From positions 1 through 10,370 of the forward strand of contig JAVYAJ010000452.1 in assembly GCA_032229885.1 (NCBI GenBank): 10,370 nucleotides of DNA, given 5' to 3'. How positions within the stretch are numbered: the stretch's first letter is position 1; each line of letters opens with the position of its first letter. Of this stretch, positions 1-6,612 are shown piece after piece. Position numbers and translations under genes: made by a program. Origin of the DNA: Anammoximicrobium sp032229885. Its GTDB lineage: Bacteria > Planctomycetota > Planctomycetia > Pirellulales > Pirellulaceae. A model generated the notes under the pieces. That model searched no databases. It had not been told where the DNA came from and worked only from the letters and a program-made list of their open reading frames with translations.

Positions 1-93
1 CGTTCTCGCCATCAATCTGCCTCCAGTCAAAGGGGAATGGATTTGCCAACCCCTCAGCTTAAGGAAGCCGTCAAGCATGGCACTGATGGGCGC
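1..93. other. Left edge, unassigned sequence beyond the IS truncation point
   Basis: No gene can be supported here. Similarity to the transposase ends at about 94-99, so this is probably a different sequence joined to the broken IS. On the minus strand a short open frame starting at the ATG on 76-78 reads MLDGFLKLRG and runs off the left edge. It shares LDGFL with the leaders of the two large proteins at 3792 and 6534, but this is too short to call. Confidence 0.4.
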
Positions 94-336
94 TCACTCG
101 TGTGATGGAATGCCGTTTGGAAGTCTCAAGAAACGTCGTAGCCATTCGTACTTGTCTTTTCCATATGCCTCAATGTCCTCCCAGTCATCAGCGCCACTGA
201 TGACGGCGCAAATCGCGAGAGCGATGATGTCCAACAGAAGATGCTTCTTCGTCCGCTCAATTCGTGGATCTTCGAGATCCTTGAAATGCTCGAGGATGGT
301 AAGGCCGGGCGCGGACGACGTAGCGACGGTTGACAT
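94..336 (-). pseudogene. ISAs1-family transposase, N-terminal fragment
   Basis: This is the first 80 residues of an ISAs1-family transposase (DDE type, which cuts and joins DNA ends). The fragment covers the N-terminal DDE_Tnp_1-associated region. The recognisable stretch runs from residue 12 (LTILEHFKDLEDPR) through LLLDIIALAICAVISGADDW to the RLPNGIPSH motif. In full-length family members, usually about 350-400 residues, that motif continues into DTF... and the catalytic domain. Here TGA follows PSHE and nothing past it resembles the rest, so all catalytic residues are missing. The start at 334-336 is chosen because GGAGG lies about 7-8 bases upstream; the frame is open further upstream, but that part is not family-like. 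The product cannot be an active transposase. Confidence 0.85.
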
Positions 337-392
337 GCGAGAACCTCCGTGAATCCAAGGGGAATCCGACTCACAAAAATCTTTCGCTGCTA

Positions 393-417
393 GCATTGAC
401 AAAGGCAAGGTCAATGC
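393..417. repeat. Perfect 8-bp inverted repeat in the IS leader
   Basis: GCATTGAC (393-400) and GTCAATGC (410-417) are perfect inverted copies around a 9-base spacer, 57 bases upstream of the transposase start. The position fits either an operator overlapping the transposase promoter (TTGACC lies inside it on the minus strand) or an RNA hairpin limiting read-through into the transposase. The repeat is seen directly; the role is inferred. Confidence 0.6.
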
Positions 418-440
418 GAATAATTTTTTCTAAAGGATTT

Positions 441-455
441 GATGCGTTTGCCCTG
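441..455 (-). repeat. Probable terminal inverted repeat of the ISAs1-family element
   Basis: CAGGGCAAACGCATC on the minus strand lies about 105 bases upstream of the transposase start. This is where an ISAs1 terminal repeat is expected, and CAGGG is the usual outermost motif as I recall it. Its partner is not in the window, so the exact end cannot be proved by pairing. Confidence 0.55.
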
Positions 456-624
456 GGCTGGCCCCCATCACAGAAAAAAACAGCCGAAGGTCCTTGCTCT
501 TTTTACTCATCAACTCGAACGCAGCGAAACTCAATATCCCGCTGAACCAAAACAGTCTCATTCTTTCCTCCAGGAAAACCGGGGGTTGTGGTGTCGGCGA
601 GGTCCGCCGGACGTGTTCCTCGTT
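456..624. other. Gene-free spacer between IS end and LamG gene
   Basis: No coding frame with family-like features is visible on either strand. On the minus strand, three bases past the LamG stop codon, CGAGG (618-622) can pair with CCTCG (598-602) around an interrupted inner stem. No T-run follows, so this is at best a weak 3' hairpin and not a convincing terminator. Confidence 0.45.
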
Positions 625-3600
625 TTAGTCACTCATCCAGGCAGCAAGCTGATAGGGTTTCAGGGTTGCCTCGCGCGCCTTGCCCGTCCAGGCCAGGACT
701 GGCGAGCAACCGAGGGGGCGCATGCGTTGCGGCACAAGGGAGGCGTCGAGCGTCACGCGTGCCTCGGTTCCGGAACGATTCACCAGATAGAGATAGACCT
801 TGCCGTCCGCGTGCAGTTTGCGCCCGACGATGTGAGTGCCAAGGCCAGGAATCGTTTCCCACTTTCCCGGCGGCAGCAGGCGAAACACGCGCGCGAACTG
901 CTCGACCCGCTGCTCGTGGCCGACGGTGCCTACCGTCCAGCCGCCGTTGGTGATCAAGGCCGCGTCCAGGGCCGCCACGGCATGGGCGTAATACTCCAGG
1001 AAATGGTCGTGTCCCGGCACGACCATCGAGGCGAGCCAGGCGGGTTCGCGGTACCAGTCGCTCTGGAGCTGCTTCCACCCCCCGCCGAGCTTCCCCCGGG
1101 CAGCGCTACTCTGACTCTCGAAATAGCGGTCGTGGAAATGGACGCCAACCAGGTCCGTCGTGCGGTAGTCGCTCAGTTGATCTTCGTCGAAGTCCGCGGC
1201 ACGGAGCGGGAGCAGAACTTTTTCATCCTTCAGGCCTGCCCAGCTTAACCGCCACCGGTAGTCCGCGGGACCCATGAACTTCTGGATCACCACGCCGGGA
1301 TGCCGCCCGAGGAGCGCCGGATCGACTCCCGTTTCCCGCGTCAGTTGAACCAACCGCTCGCCACGCTCCCAACGTGCGCGCGGATCGGGCCGGACCAAGG
1401 CTGGCGTCCAGATCGACAGCACCAGTTGGAGGTCGGGATTGCCGCTCCGCAGAATGCGAGCCGCCTCGCCATAGTAGTCCGCCATTCGCCCACAGCGCCA
1501 CGCGATCCACTGGTTCTTGGCGTTGGCCATCAACCACTCGTGCCGTTTCCCGAATCGTTCCGGATCGCTCGCGGACACGGGTAGCTTTGTCCCCGAGTCC
1601 TGTTCGAACTTGGCGATGGTCCAATCGTCGTAACCAGCATCCAGCCCGCCGAGTTGGTGGAGTTGGCAATTCGTCAGGTGGAACGTCACGCCGGCAAACG
1701 CCGGCGACCGGCCGTAGCGCTTCGCGAGTTCATCCACGAGCGCCAAGACTTGCTGTTGGACGCGCGGATGCATGGCGTTGAATGCCGGCGGCTTGTGGTG
1801 CCAGGTCTCGCTCAAGACCTGATTATCCTTGGTCACCGTGTTGAATGTCGGCTCGCCGGCTTTGATCTTTTCGATGTCGGTGTTCGCCGACGCCAGCAGC
1901 GACGGCAGGGTGTGGACGTTGAGCGTGGCGTTGAACTGGAGGCCCCGCTCCTCGAACCGTTTCAAGAGGATGTCCAGCCAGGCGTCGCGCGGGCAGCCGC
2001 TTCCGCCATTGGCGCCCTGGCCGCGGCCTCGCGGCTCTACAAGGGAATTGTAGATCGGGCCGTTGTACCACACCGCCGGATGGAACAGGACGTTTTGTCC
2101 CGAGTAGTCCAGGTAATCGCAAATATTCTGGGCCACGCGATCGAAATCCTCGAAGCTGCCCGCGCCACCGCCAAAGCAAAACGGTAGGGGATAGGCGTCT
2201 TCCCAATACAGGCCGATCTGCCGCCGGCTCGGCTCGGCACTGGCCAAGCTCGCGGGAAGGCCGCCTTCCACCTCGAAGACTTCCACGCGGGAGGCTGCCG
2301 CCGGACAATCTTGCGCCCAGGTACAGAAACGCACCCATTGGTCCGCGCTGCGCGCCCACACCAGGCAGTCCAGCGTCTGGAATTGCCCGGAGAGCGGATA
2401 GGACCCGCCCGTGAAGTAGCCGGTCTGGGCGTTGTAGGAGTCGTCGGGAGCAGGCGAGGACGCGGTGACTTCGCAGGTGCGCATCTTGTCGTCAGGGTAG
2501 ATGATCCGCAGCAGATGCAGACCCGTCTTCCGCAGCGTCGTGCGCACCACGAAACGGGAGAATCGCTCGGCACCCGCTTCGCGATAACGACCCAGGGGTG
2601 AGTCGACGACGCGGCTTCCGCCGTCGTCGCAGAGGATGTCCGGCCCCAGCGGCTGCGTGAGATCGACGGACGTCACCTGGCGGAGCTTCAGCTCTCCCAC
2701 GGCCGGTTTCTTGCGCGGCGCAAGCACATACAACGGCATGTGAAACAGTTCCTTATTGTGGAGGCGAACGACCAGTGTGTGCCGTCCCGCCTGTTCCGCC
2801 CGGAGCATCATCTTGGCCGGCGTCTTGTCGCGGCCGGGGATCGACAAGGCCAGCGTCTCTTCGGCCAGCTTGGACCCGTCCGGTGCAATGACCGCCAACG
2901 TCGCCTCGCCGCCGAACCGATCGCGGCCGGTGTTGAACACGGCAAGCTCCACCGACTCGGGCTTGCCCCGCATGGCCACGCACTGGACCGGATAAAAGCA
3001 GAGGGCATGTTCGGGCCGGAGTTGGGCCTGGACATGTCCCAGGTCTTCCCGCATCGCCTGAATGACCTCGGCCTCGGAGATAGCTCGGTTCCAAACCTTC
3101 AATTCGTCGATCGTTCCGGCAAAATCTTTGCCGATGGTGATTGCTCCGCCGCGAGCAATCGTTCCGGTTATCGCTTCGCGGGCGTCGAGTTCTCCGTCGA
3201 TGTAGATTCGCCGCTCTTTGCCGTCGTACACGCCGGCCACGTGGTACCATCGCTCCCGCTCCAGCGCCTTCTTCCCGGCCAACCATGCTCCGATCGCCCA
3301 CTTGCCATCGAGTCCCATCATGAAGCGGAGGCGGGTGCTTCCCGACAGCAGTGCCAGACGGTAACCGCGCTCGCAGTTCCAGATCATCCCCTCGGCGGCT
3401 GTCTCGGCCGGCTTGATCCATGCCGCCACGCTGACCTCGTGCTCGCAGTCGAGCGCGGCCATCGGCGCCACGGCGATGCCCGGGCCTTTGCCCTCGAAGC
3501 GCACCGCGCCGCCGAACTTGCCTTCGGTCCAGGCCGCGTCCGCGATCTTCGCGCCGCCGATCGGTCCGTCGCCGAACAGGTCGCCATTCCGTCCCAAGGC

Positions 3601-3792
3601 GTTCGCTGCCGAGCCACCCTGGCCCTCGTCAAAGGGCCAGTAGGCGACAAGTCCATTGAGAGTGGAGGCGTCCGCCACGGGGGCCGAGTTCGCCGTGTTT
3701 TCGGCGCCACGGAGCACGCTTCCGCCCAGAAAGCCGTCAAGTGAATCAACTTGAATGACGAAGCAGATCACGACGACCAAGAACGTTCTCAT
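625..3792 (-). CDS. Secreted LamG-domain protein with large C-terminal glycosidase-like region
   Basis: This 1055-residue protein is probably exported. Residues 1-30 form a signal-like segment (LVVVICFVIQV core). Residues about 47-248 are a LamG/concanavalin-like fold, a carbohydrate- or surface-binding beta sandwich. Its marks are GLVAYWPFDEGQGG at the start, WYHVAGVYDGKERRIYIDG in the middle and the typical end motif IDELKVWNRAISEAEV. Residues about 260-510 look like beta-sandwich linker domains. Residues about 525-950 are rich in barrel-like strands and helices (RRQIGLYWED, GVTFHLTNCQLHQ, YDDWTIAKFEQDSG, LQLVLSIWTPALV) and resemble unclassified GH10/GHL-type barrels. Residues 985-1053 (KVYLYLVNRSG...) resemble the small C-terminal beta domain of many glycosidases. 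The start at 3790-3792 has AAGGA 8 bases upstream. The stop is TAA. I cannot assign a GH family or catalytic residues. The leader is shared with the next gene upstream, 57 bases away, probably in the same operon. Confidence 0.85.
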   Translation of the reverse strand: MRTFLVVVICFVIQVDSLDGFLGGSVLRGAENTANSAPVADASTLNGLVAYWPFDEGQGGSAANALGRNGDLFGDGPIGGAKIADAAWTEGKFGGAVRFEGKGPGIAVAPMAALDCEHEVSVAAWIKPAETAAEGMIWNCERGYRLALLSGSTRLRFMMGLDGKWAIGAWLAGKKALERERWYHVAGVYDGKERRIYIDGELDAREAITGTIARGGAITIGKDFAGTIDELKVWNRAISEAEVIQAMREDLGHVQAQLRPEHALCFYPVQCVAMRGKPESVELAVFNTGRDRFGGEATLAVIAPDGSKLAEETLALSIPGRDKTPAKMMLRAEQAGRHTLVVRLHNKELFHMPLYVLAPRKKPAVGELKLRQVTSVDLTQPLGPDILCDDGGSRVVDSPLGRYREAGAERFSRFVVRTTLRKTGLHLLRIIYPDDKMRTCEVTASSPAPDDSYNAQTGYFTGGSYPLSGQFQTLDCLVWARSADQWVRFCTWAQDCPAAASRVEVFEVEGGLPASLASAEPSRRQIGLYWEDAYPLPFCFGGGAGSFEDFDRVAQNICDYLDYSGQNVLFHPAVWYNGPIYNSLVEPRGRGQGANGGSGCPRDAWLDILLKRFEERGLQFNATLNVHTLPSLLASANTDIEKIKAGEPTFNTVTKDNQVLSETWHHKPPAFNAMHPRVQQQVLALVDELAKRYGRSPAFAGVTFHLTNCQLHQLGGLDAGYDDWTIAKFEQDSGTKLPVSASDPERFGKRHEWLMANAKNQWIAWRCGRMADYYGEAARILRSGNPDLQLVLSIWTPALVRPDPRARWERGERLVQLTRETGVDPALLGRHPGVVIQKFMGPADYRWRLSWAGLKDEKVLLPLRAADFDEDQLSDYRTTDLVGVHFHDRYFESQSSAARGKLGGGWKQLQSDWYREPAWLASMVVPGHDHFLEYYAHAVAALDAALITNGGWTVGTVGHEQRVEQFARVFRLLPPGKWETIPGLGTHIVGRKLHADGKVYLYLVNRSGTEARVTLDASLVPQRMRPLGCSPVLAWTGKAREATLKPYQLAAWMSD
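3469..3504 (-). repeat. 36-base segment repeated in the GH105-like gene leader (copy inside LamG domain)
   Basis: This segment encodes VRFEGKGPGIAV (residues about 97-108), a normal LamG beta-strand region. It matches 7837-7872 at 32 of 36 bases in the same orientation and the same reading frame. Here it sits in its natural structural context, so this is probably the source type and the other copy the displaced one. Confidence 0.65.
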
Positions 3793-3828
3793 GGGATTCT
3801 TCCTTATTGTCTTGGATTTGAGATCTTA
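3662..3828 (-). repeat. Shared leader module, copy 1 (LamG gene)
   Basis: The module spans the 5' untranslated motif TAAGATC-N3-AATCCAAGAC (3809-3828), the ribosome-binding site and the first 44 or so codons of the LamG protein. It ends at the imperfect palindrome GTGGAGG-CGT-CCGCCAC (3662-3678). Its encoded leader matches that of the GH5-like gene at 31 of 45 residues, while the proteins beyond it are unrelated. This suggests duplication or swapping of a start-plus-export cassette. Confidence 0.7.
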
Positions 3829-3849
3829 GTCAGACGGAGAGGGGAACTC

Positions 3850-6534
3850 TCAGCGCTCCAAGAGGAACCAGAGGGTGGCGTCCTTCGGGCTCAACTCGAG
3901 GTGGCCGCCGAGTTGCTTGGACGGGGGCCGCTTCGCGCCGGAGGGATCGAGCGCCGTGACTGTCCACGGACTGCCGGGCAGGGTGAGGGAGGCGCGCAAC
4001 CCGACCACGCCGGCGGGGGCGGTGCCCCAGTCGTCGCCGACGGAAGTGCGGCTCTCGTTCCACTTCATGCCGGGATTGGCGGCGCGGCGGGCCGCCGTGA
4101 CGAGGACGCGGCGGGACTGCGCCAGCGGCTTGCCGTCGAGGGCGACCACGGCGACGGTGCCGTGCGGGGCCGGACCGGGCAACTCGCCGACGCGGCAGCG
4201 GGCGTCTCCCGCAGTCAGATCTTGCCCTCCGATCTCCCCGCACCACACCCGAGCCGCCGGCGCGTTGAGGAGGAAGATGCCGCGCTCCGCGTCCCACGTC
4301 CAGGGCGCCGCCCCGTCGCCCTGCAGCTCGAGGCGGGTTTTGTCGCTGCCGGAAAAGTCGATTCCGATGCGGCGGCTCAGCGCGAGGACGCCGCGGTCGG
4401 TGGCCGGCGCCTGCGGGAAGTTCCGCCAGAAATGTCGGCAGCCATTGTACATCCGGCCGCTGTCGCCGCCGTAGAGATCCCCCTCGGCCACGTGCAATAC
4501 AGCGGTGGAATGAGCTTTCTCCACCAAGCCCATTCGGAAGACCGCGGCGGCGAAGGGCAGGAAGCCGAGCTTCACGGGATGCCCGGATGCGTTGAAATAG
4601 CGTCCCATCTTTCGGGACTCGTAGTCTTCCCGGGTGTGCGCCAAGGTGTGTTGGAAGATGGCGCTCCAATCCTGGAAGCATGCCATGGCCGCGTAGAGGG
4701 GCCACATCTCGGCGGTGTAGTCGCTGGGCGCCGGGAGGTCGTGCTCGCTCACGGAGAAGGGTTTGCCGACGACGCGCTCCAGGGCGATGTCGGCGAGCGC
4801 GCTGGCGCTGCCTCCACGAATCTGGCTGCTGTTGCCGATGCTCCAGCGAACCGGGTCCCAGCGGTACCCTTCGTCCCAGCGAGGGTGCTGCCAGTAGCCG
4901 TGGGTGTCGGCAAAGTCGCTGGCGAGTGCCTCGCGGCGGGCGCCCAGAATCCCGCCGAACATCACCTGGCTGGCCACGATCATCTGGCGGCATCCGAGTT
5001 CCTCGCGGAGGAAGGTCTTGATCTCCCGGGCGAAATCCAGCTCGACTTGAGCGAGGAACTTGAGAAAATCGCGGTGCACCGGCAGCAGGGCCCCCTTGCC
5101 GGGCAGGGGGATGGTGCCCTGCGCCAGGGTCTGGTCCGGCTTGAGGAAACCAGTGGAGACCGGCCGGAGGCTGATCGATCGGATCTCCACCGTGCCGGTA
5201 TGGTTGAAGAGGGAGAAGAGGAGGCGGCGGCTGCCTTCGGAGCCCGTGCCGGATGGAGACACTTCAAACGAGAAGGCCCGCCAGTCGGATTCGAGCCGGC
5301 AGGATTCGGCCAAGCCCAGGTTGCGGTAGTCCGCCCCTTCGCCCTGGCTCGCCTCGAGATGCAGGGTGAGTCCGTCGGGCGACCTCGCCTCGAAGCTGAC
5401 TCGATACCGTTTCCGCGTTTCCAACGGAAGCTGGCTGGAACGCAACAAAATCGCCCAAGCCACCCCTCCGGGTTTGACGGCCGTCCAACGCACGCCCTTC
5501 CCGTCGGAGAGGGGTGCAATGGAATGCTGCGATCCCGCATGAGGCTCCGCGATCCACTCCGACAAGGGATGCTTCGCCAGCATCTCCGGACCGGTGAAGC
5601 CGGTGTCCCGGCCCCAGGCAGCCAGCAGCGCCCCGTCGTCGGAGTAGGCGCGTCCCAGCCACGAGAGGAACTTGGCGCGCAGCGTCTCCCGCACCCTCTC
5701 GGGGCAGTCGGCGAGCCACATGGGATAGCTCTTCACGAGGGAGTCCTCGTTGACGATCTCCAGCACGGCCACGGCGGGATCGTCGCAGTAGCGCAGGCCG
5801 GTGTGCGGGTTCTCGTGCAGCAGCAGCAGGCGGGCGTATTGCTTGAGGCCGTCGATCATGTCCGGCATGAATTGGTCCACCCCCTTGTGCAAGTGCGGCA
5901 GGGTGTCGCCGTAGCCCGGATACTCCCGTGCCGTGTGCAGGACCAGATGGACGTAGATTCCCTCCTGGCGCAGGGCGGCGATGAAGCGGTCGAGCCGTTC
6001 CAGGGATTCGGCGTTCAATCCGTCCTTCTTCAAATCATTGGACGGGGGAATGAGCGATCGACCGGGAGCCGAAGTAGGATAATGAAAGTCCAGGAAGGAC
6101 AGGCGCACGGCGTTCACGCCGAGCTGCGCCAAGCGCCGCGCGATTTTCGGAGCCGCGTCGGCGTCTGGGAAAGCCGACGCCATGGCGATGTTGAAGCCGA
6201 GGAGCCGGACGGGGCGGCCCTTTCCATCGACGAAGTGTTCGCCGGAGGGGCGCAGCCATCCCGAAGCGCCAGCCGGCTTCTCGTTGAGCCCCGACAGATC
6301 GAAGGCCGGCGCGGCGTCGCTGAAAATCGGAATGGGAAAGGGGAACCAGTCGAGGGATTCGACATCGGGGCGGGGTTCCGCGAGACTCTTCCGTCTGTGG
6401 AGCGTGGCGGCGTCCGCCACGGGGGCCGATTGCGTCTCGCTTTCGGCGCCGCGAAGAACGCCTCCTGTCAGAAAGCCGTCAAGCGGCGCAACTTGAATGG
6501 CGAAGCAGATGGCAACGGTCAAAGCCATTCTCAT
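3850..6534 (-). CDS. Secreted GH5-like (cellulase-family) glycoside hydrolase with inserted CBM-like module
   Basis: This 894-residue exported glycosidase probably cleaves a polysaccharide outside the cytoplasm. Residues 1-31 are a signal-like leader. The (beta/alpha)8 barrel begins near residue 100 (GKGRPVRLLGFN, then LGVNAVRLSFLDFHYP, then IYVHLVLHTA). The AVLEIVNED stretch holds the likely acid/base Glu263 after Asn262, as in GH5/clan GH-A enzymes. Residues about 335-460 look like a CBM4/9-type beta sandwich (RYRVSFEARSPDG, then HTGTVEIRSISLRPVS) inserted into the barrel. The barrel resumes at about 485. FADTHGYW (541-548) and FSVSEHD follow, with Glu597 the likely nucleophile. Residues about 735-894 form C-terminal beta domains (IFLLNAPAARVW, then HLELSPKDATLWFLLE). 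AGGAG lies 6 bases before the ATG at 6532-6534. The stop is TGA. The start is 75 bases past the stop of the GH105-like gene, consistent with one operon. The clan assignment is fairly sure; the substrate is unknown. Confidence 0.85.
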   Translation of the reverse strand: MRMALTVAICFAIQVAPLDGFLTGGVLRGAESETQSAPVADAATLHRRKSLAEPRPDVESLDWFPFPIPIFSDAAPAFDLSGLNEKPAGASGWLRPSGEHFVDGKGRPVRLLGFNIAMASAFPDADAAPKIARRLAQLGVNAVRLSFLDFHYPTSAPGRSLIPPSNDLKKDGLNAESLERLDRFIAALRQEGIYVHLVLHTAREYPGYGDTLPHLHKGVDQFMPDMIDGLKQYARLLLLHENPHTGLRYCDDPAVAVLEIVNEDSLVKSYPMWLADCPERVRETLRAKFLSWLGRAYSDDGALLAAWGRDTGFTGPEMLAKHPLSEWIAEPHAGSQHSIAPLSDGKGVRWTAVKPGGVAWAILLRSSQLPLETRKRYRVSFEARSPDGLTLHLEASQGEGADYRNLGLAESCRLESDWRAFSFEVSPSGTGSEGSRRLLFSLFNHTGTVEIRSISLRPVSTGFLKPDQTLAQGTIPLPGKGALLPVHRDFLKFLAQVELDFAREIKTFLREELGCRQMIVASQVMFGGILGARREALASDFADTHGYWQHPRWDEGYRWDPVRWSIGNSSQIRGGSASALADIALERVVGKPFSVSEHDLPAPSDYTAEMWPLYAAMACFQDWSAIFQHTLAHTREDYESRKMGRYFNASGHPVKLGFLPFAAAVFRMGLVEKAHSTAVLHVAEGDLYGGDSGRMYNGCRHFWRNFPQAPATDRGVLALSRRIGIDFSGSDKTRLELQGDGAAPWTWDAERGIFLLNAPAARVWCGEIGGQDLTAGDARCRVGELPGPAPHGTVAVVALDGKPLAQSRRVLVTAARRAANPGMKWNESRTSVGDDWGTAPAGVVGLRASLTLPGSPWTVTALDPSGAKRPPSKQLGGHLELSPKDATLWFLLER
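6403..6421. repeat. 8-bp-stem palindrome inside the GH5-like coding sequence
   Basis: CGTGGCGG-CGT-CCGCCACG is a perfect hairpin with a 3-base loop. It encodes the residues VADAAT on the minus strand, at the end of the shared leader. The matching site in the LamG gene (3662-3678) keeps the palindrome with a single mismatch. Confidence 0.7.
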
Positions 6535-6612
6535 GGGAGTCTCCTCATCTTTCCCTGGGTGTCGACGGACGTTTCGTTGATGTTGTGGTCGTCTTGGATT
6601 CGGATGATCTTA
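6404..6612 (-). repeat. Shared leader module, copy 2 (GH5-like gene)
   Basis: This is the partner of the module at 3662-3828. It carries the same untranslated motif, here TAAGATC-N5-AATCCAAGAC (6591-6612), whose TAA is also the stop codon of the GH105-like gene. The ribosome-binding site, the related leader codons and the palindrome follow. Between motif and start codon this copy has about 40 extra bases, so the match is split into two blocks. Confidence 0.65.

Larger units (their letters stand above)
94..455 (-). mobile_element. Truncated ISAs1-family insertion sequence (5' end only)
   Basis: The element runs from its transposase-upstream end at about 455 to a truncation point near 94. Read on the minus strand, the outer end is CAGGGCAAACGCATC (441-455). 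This matches the CAGGG-type terminal sequence that I recall for many ISAs1 members. About 120 bases of leader precede the transposase, which is normal for the family. The other end, most of the transposase and any target duplication are missing, so the element is a relic. It lies downstream of the LamG gene and marks the left border of the recognisable locus. Confidence 0.7.

Noticed and set aside
598..622. Possible terminator after the LamG gene
   Set aside because: The outer 5-bp stem has a large asymmetric bulge and no T-run follows on the transcribed strand.
2740..3744. Plus-strand open frame antisense to the LamG domain
   Set aside because: The opposite strand carries the LamG motifs and the signal-like leader. 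This frame has no recognisable features.
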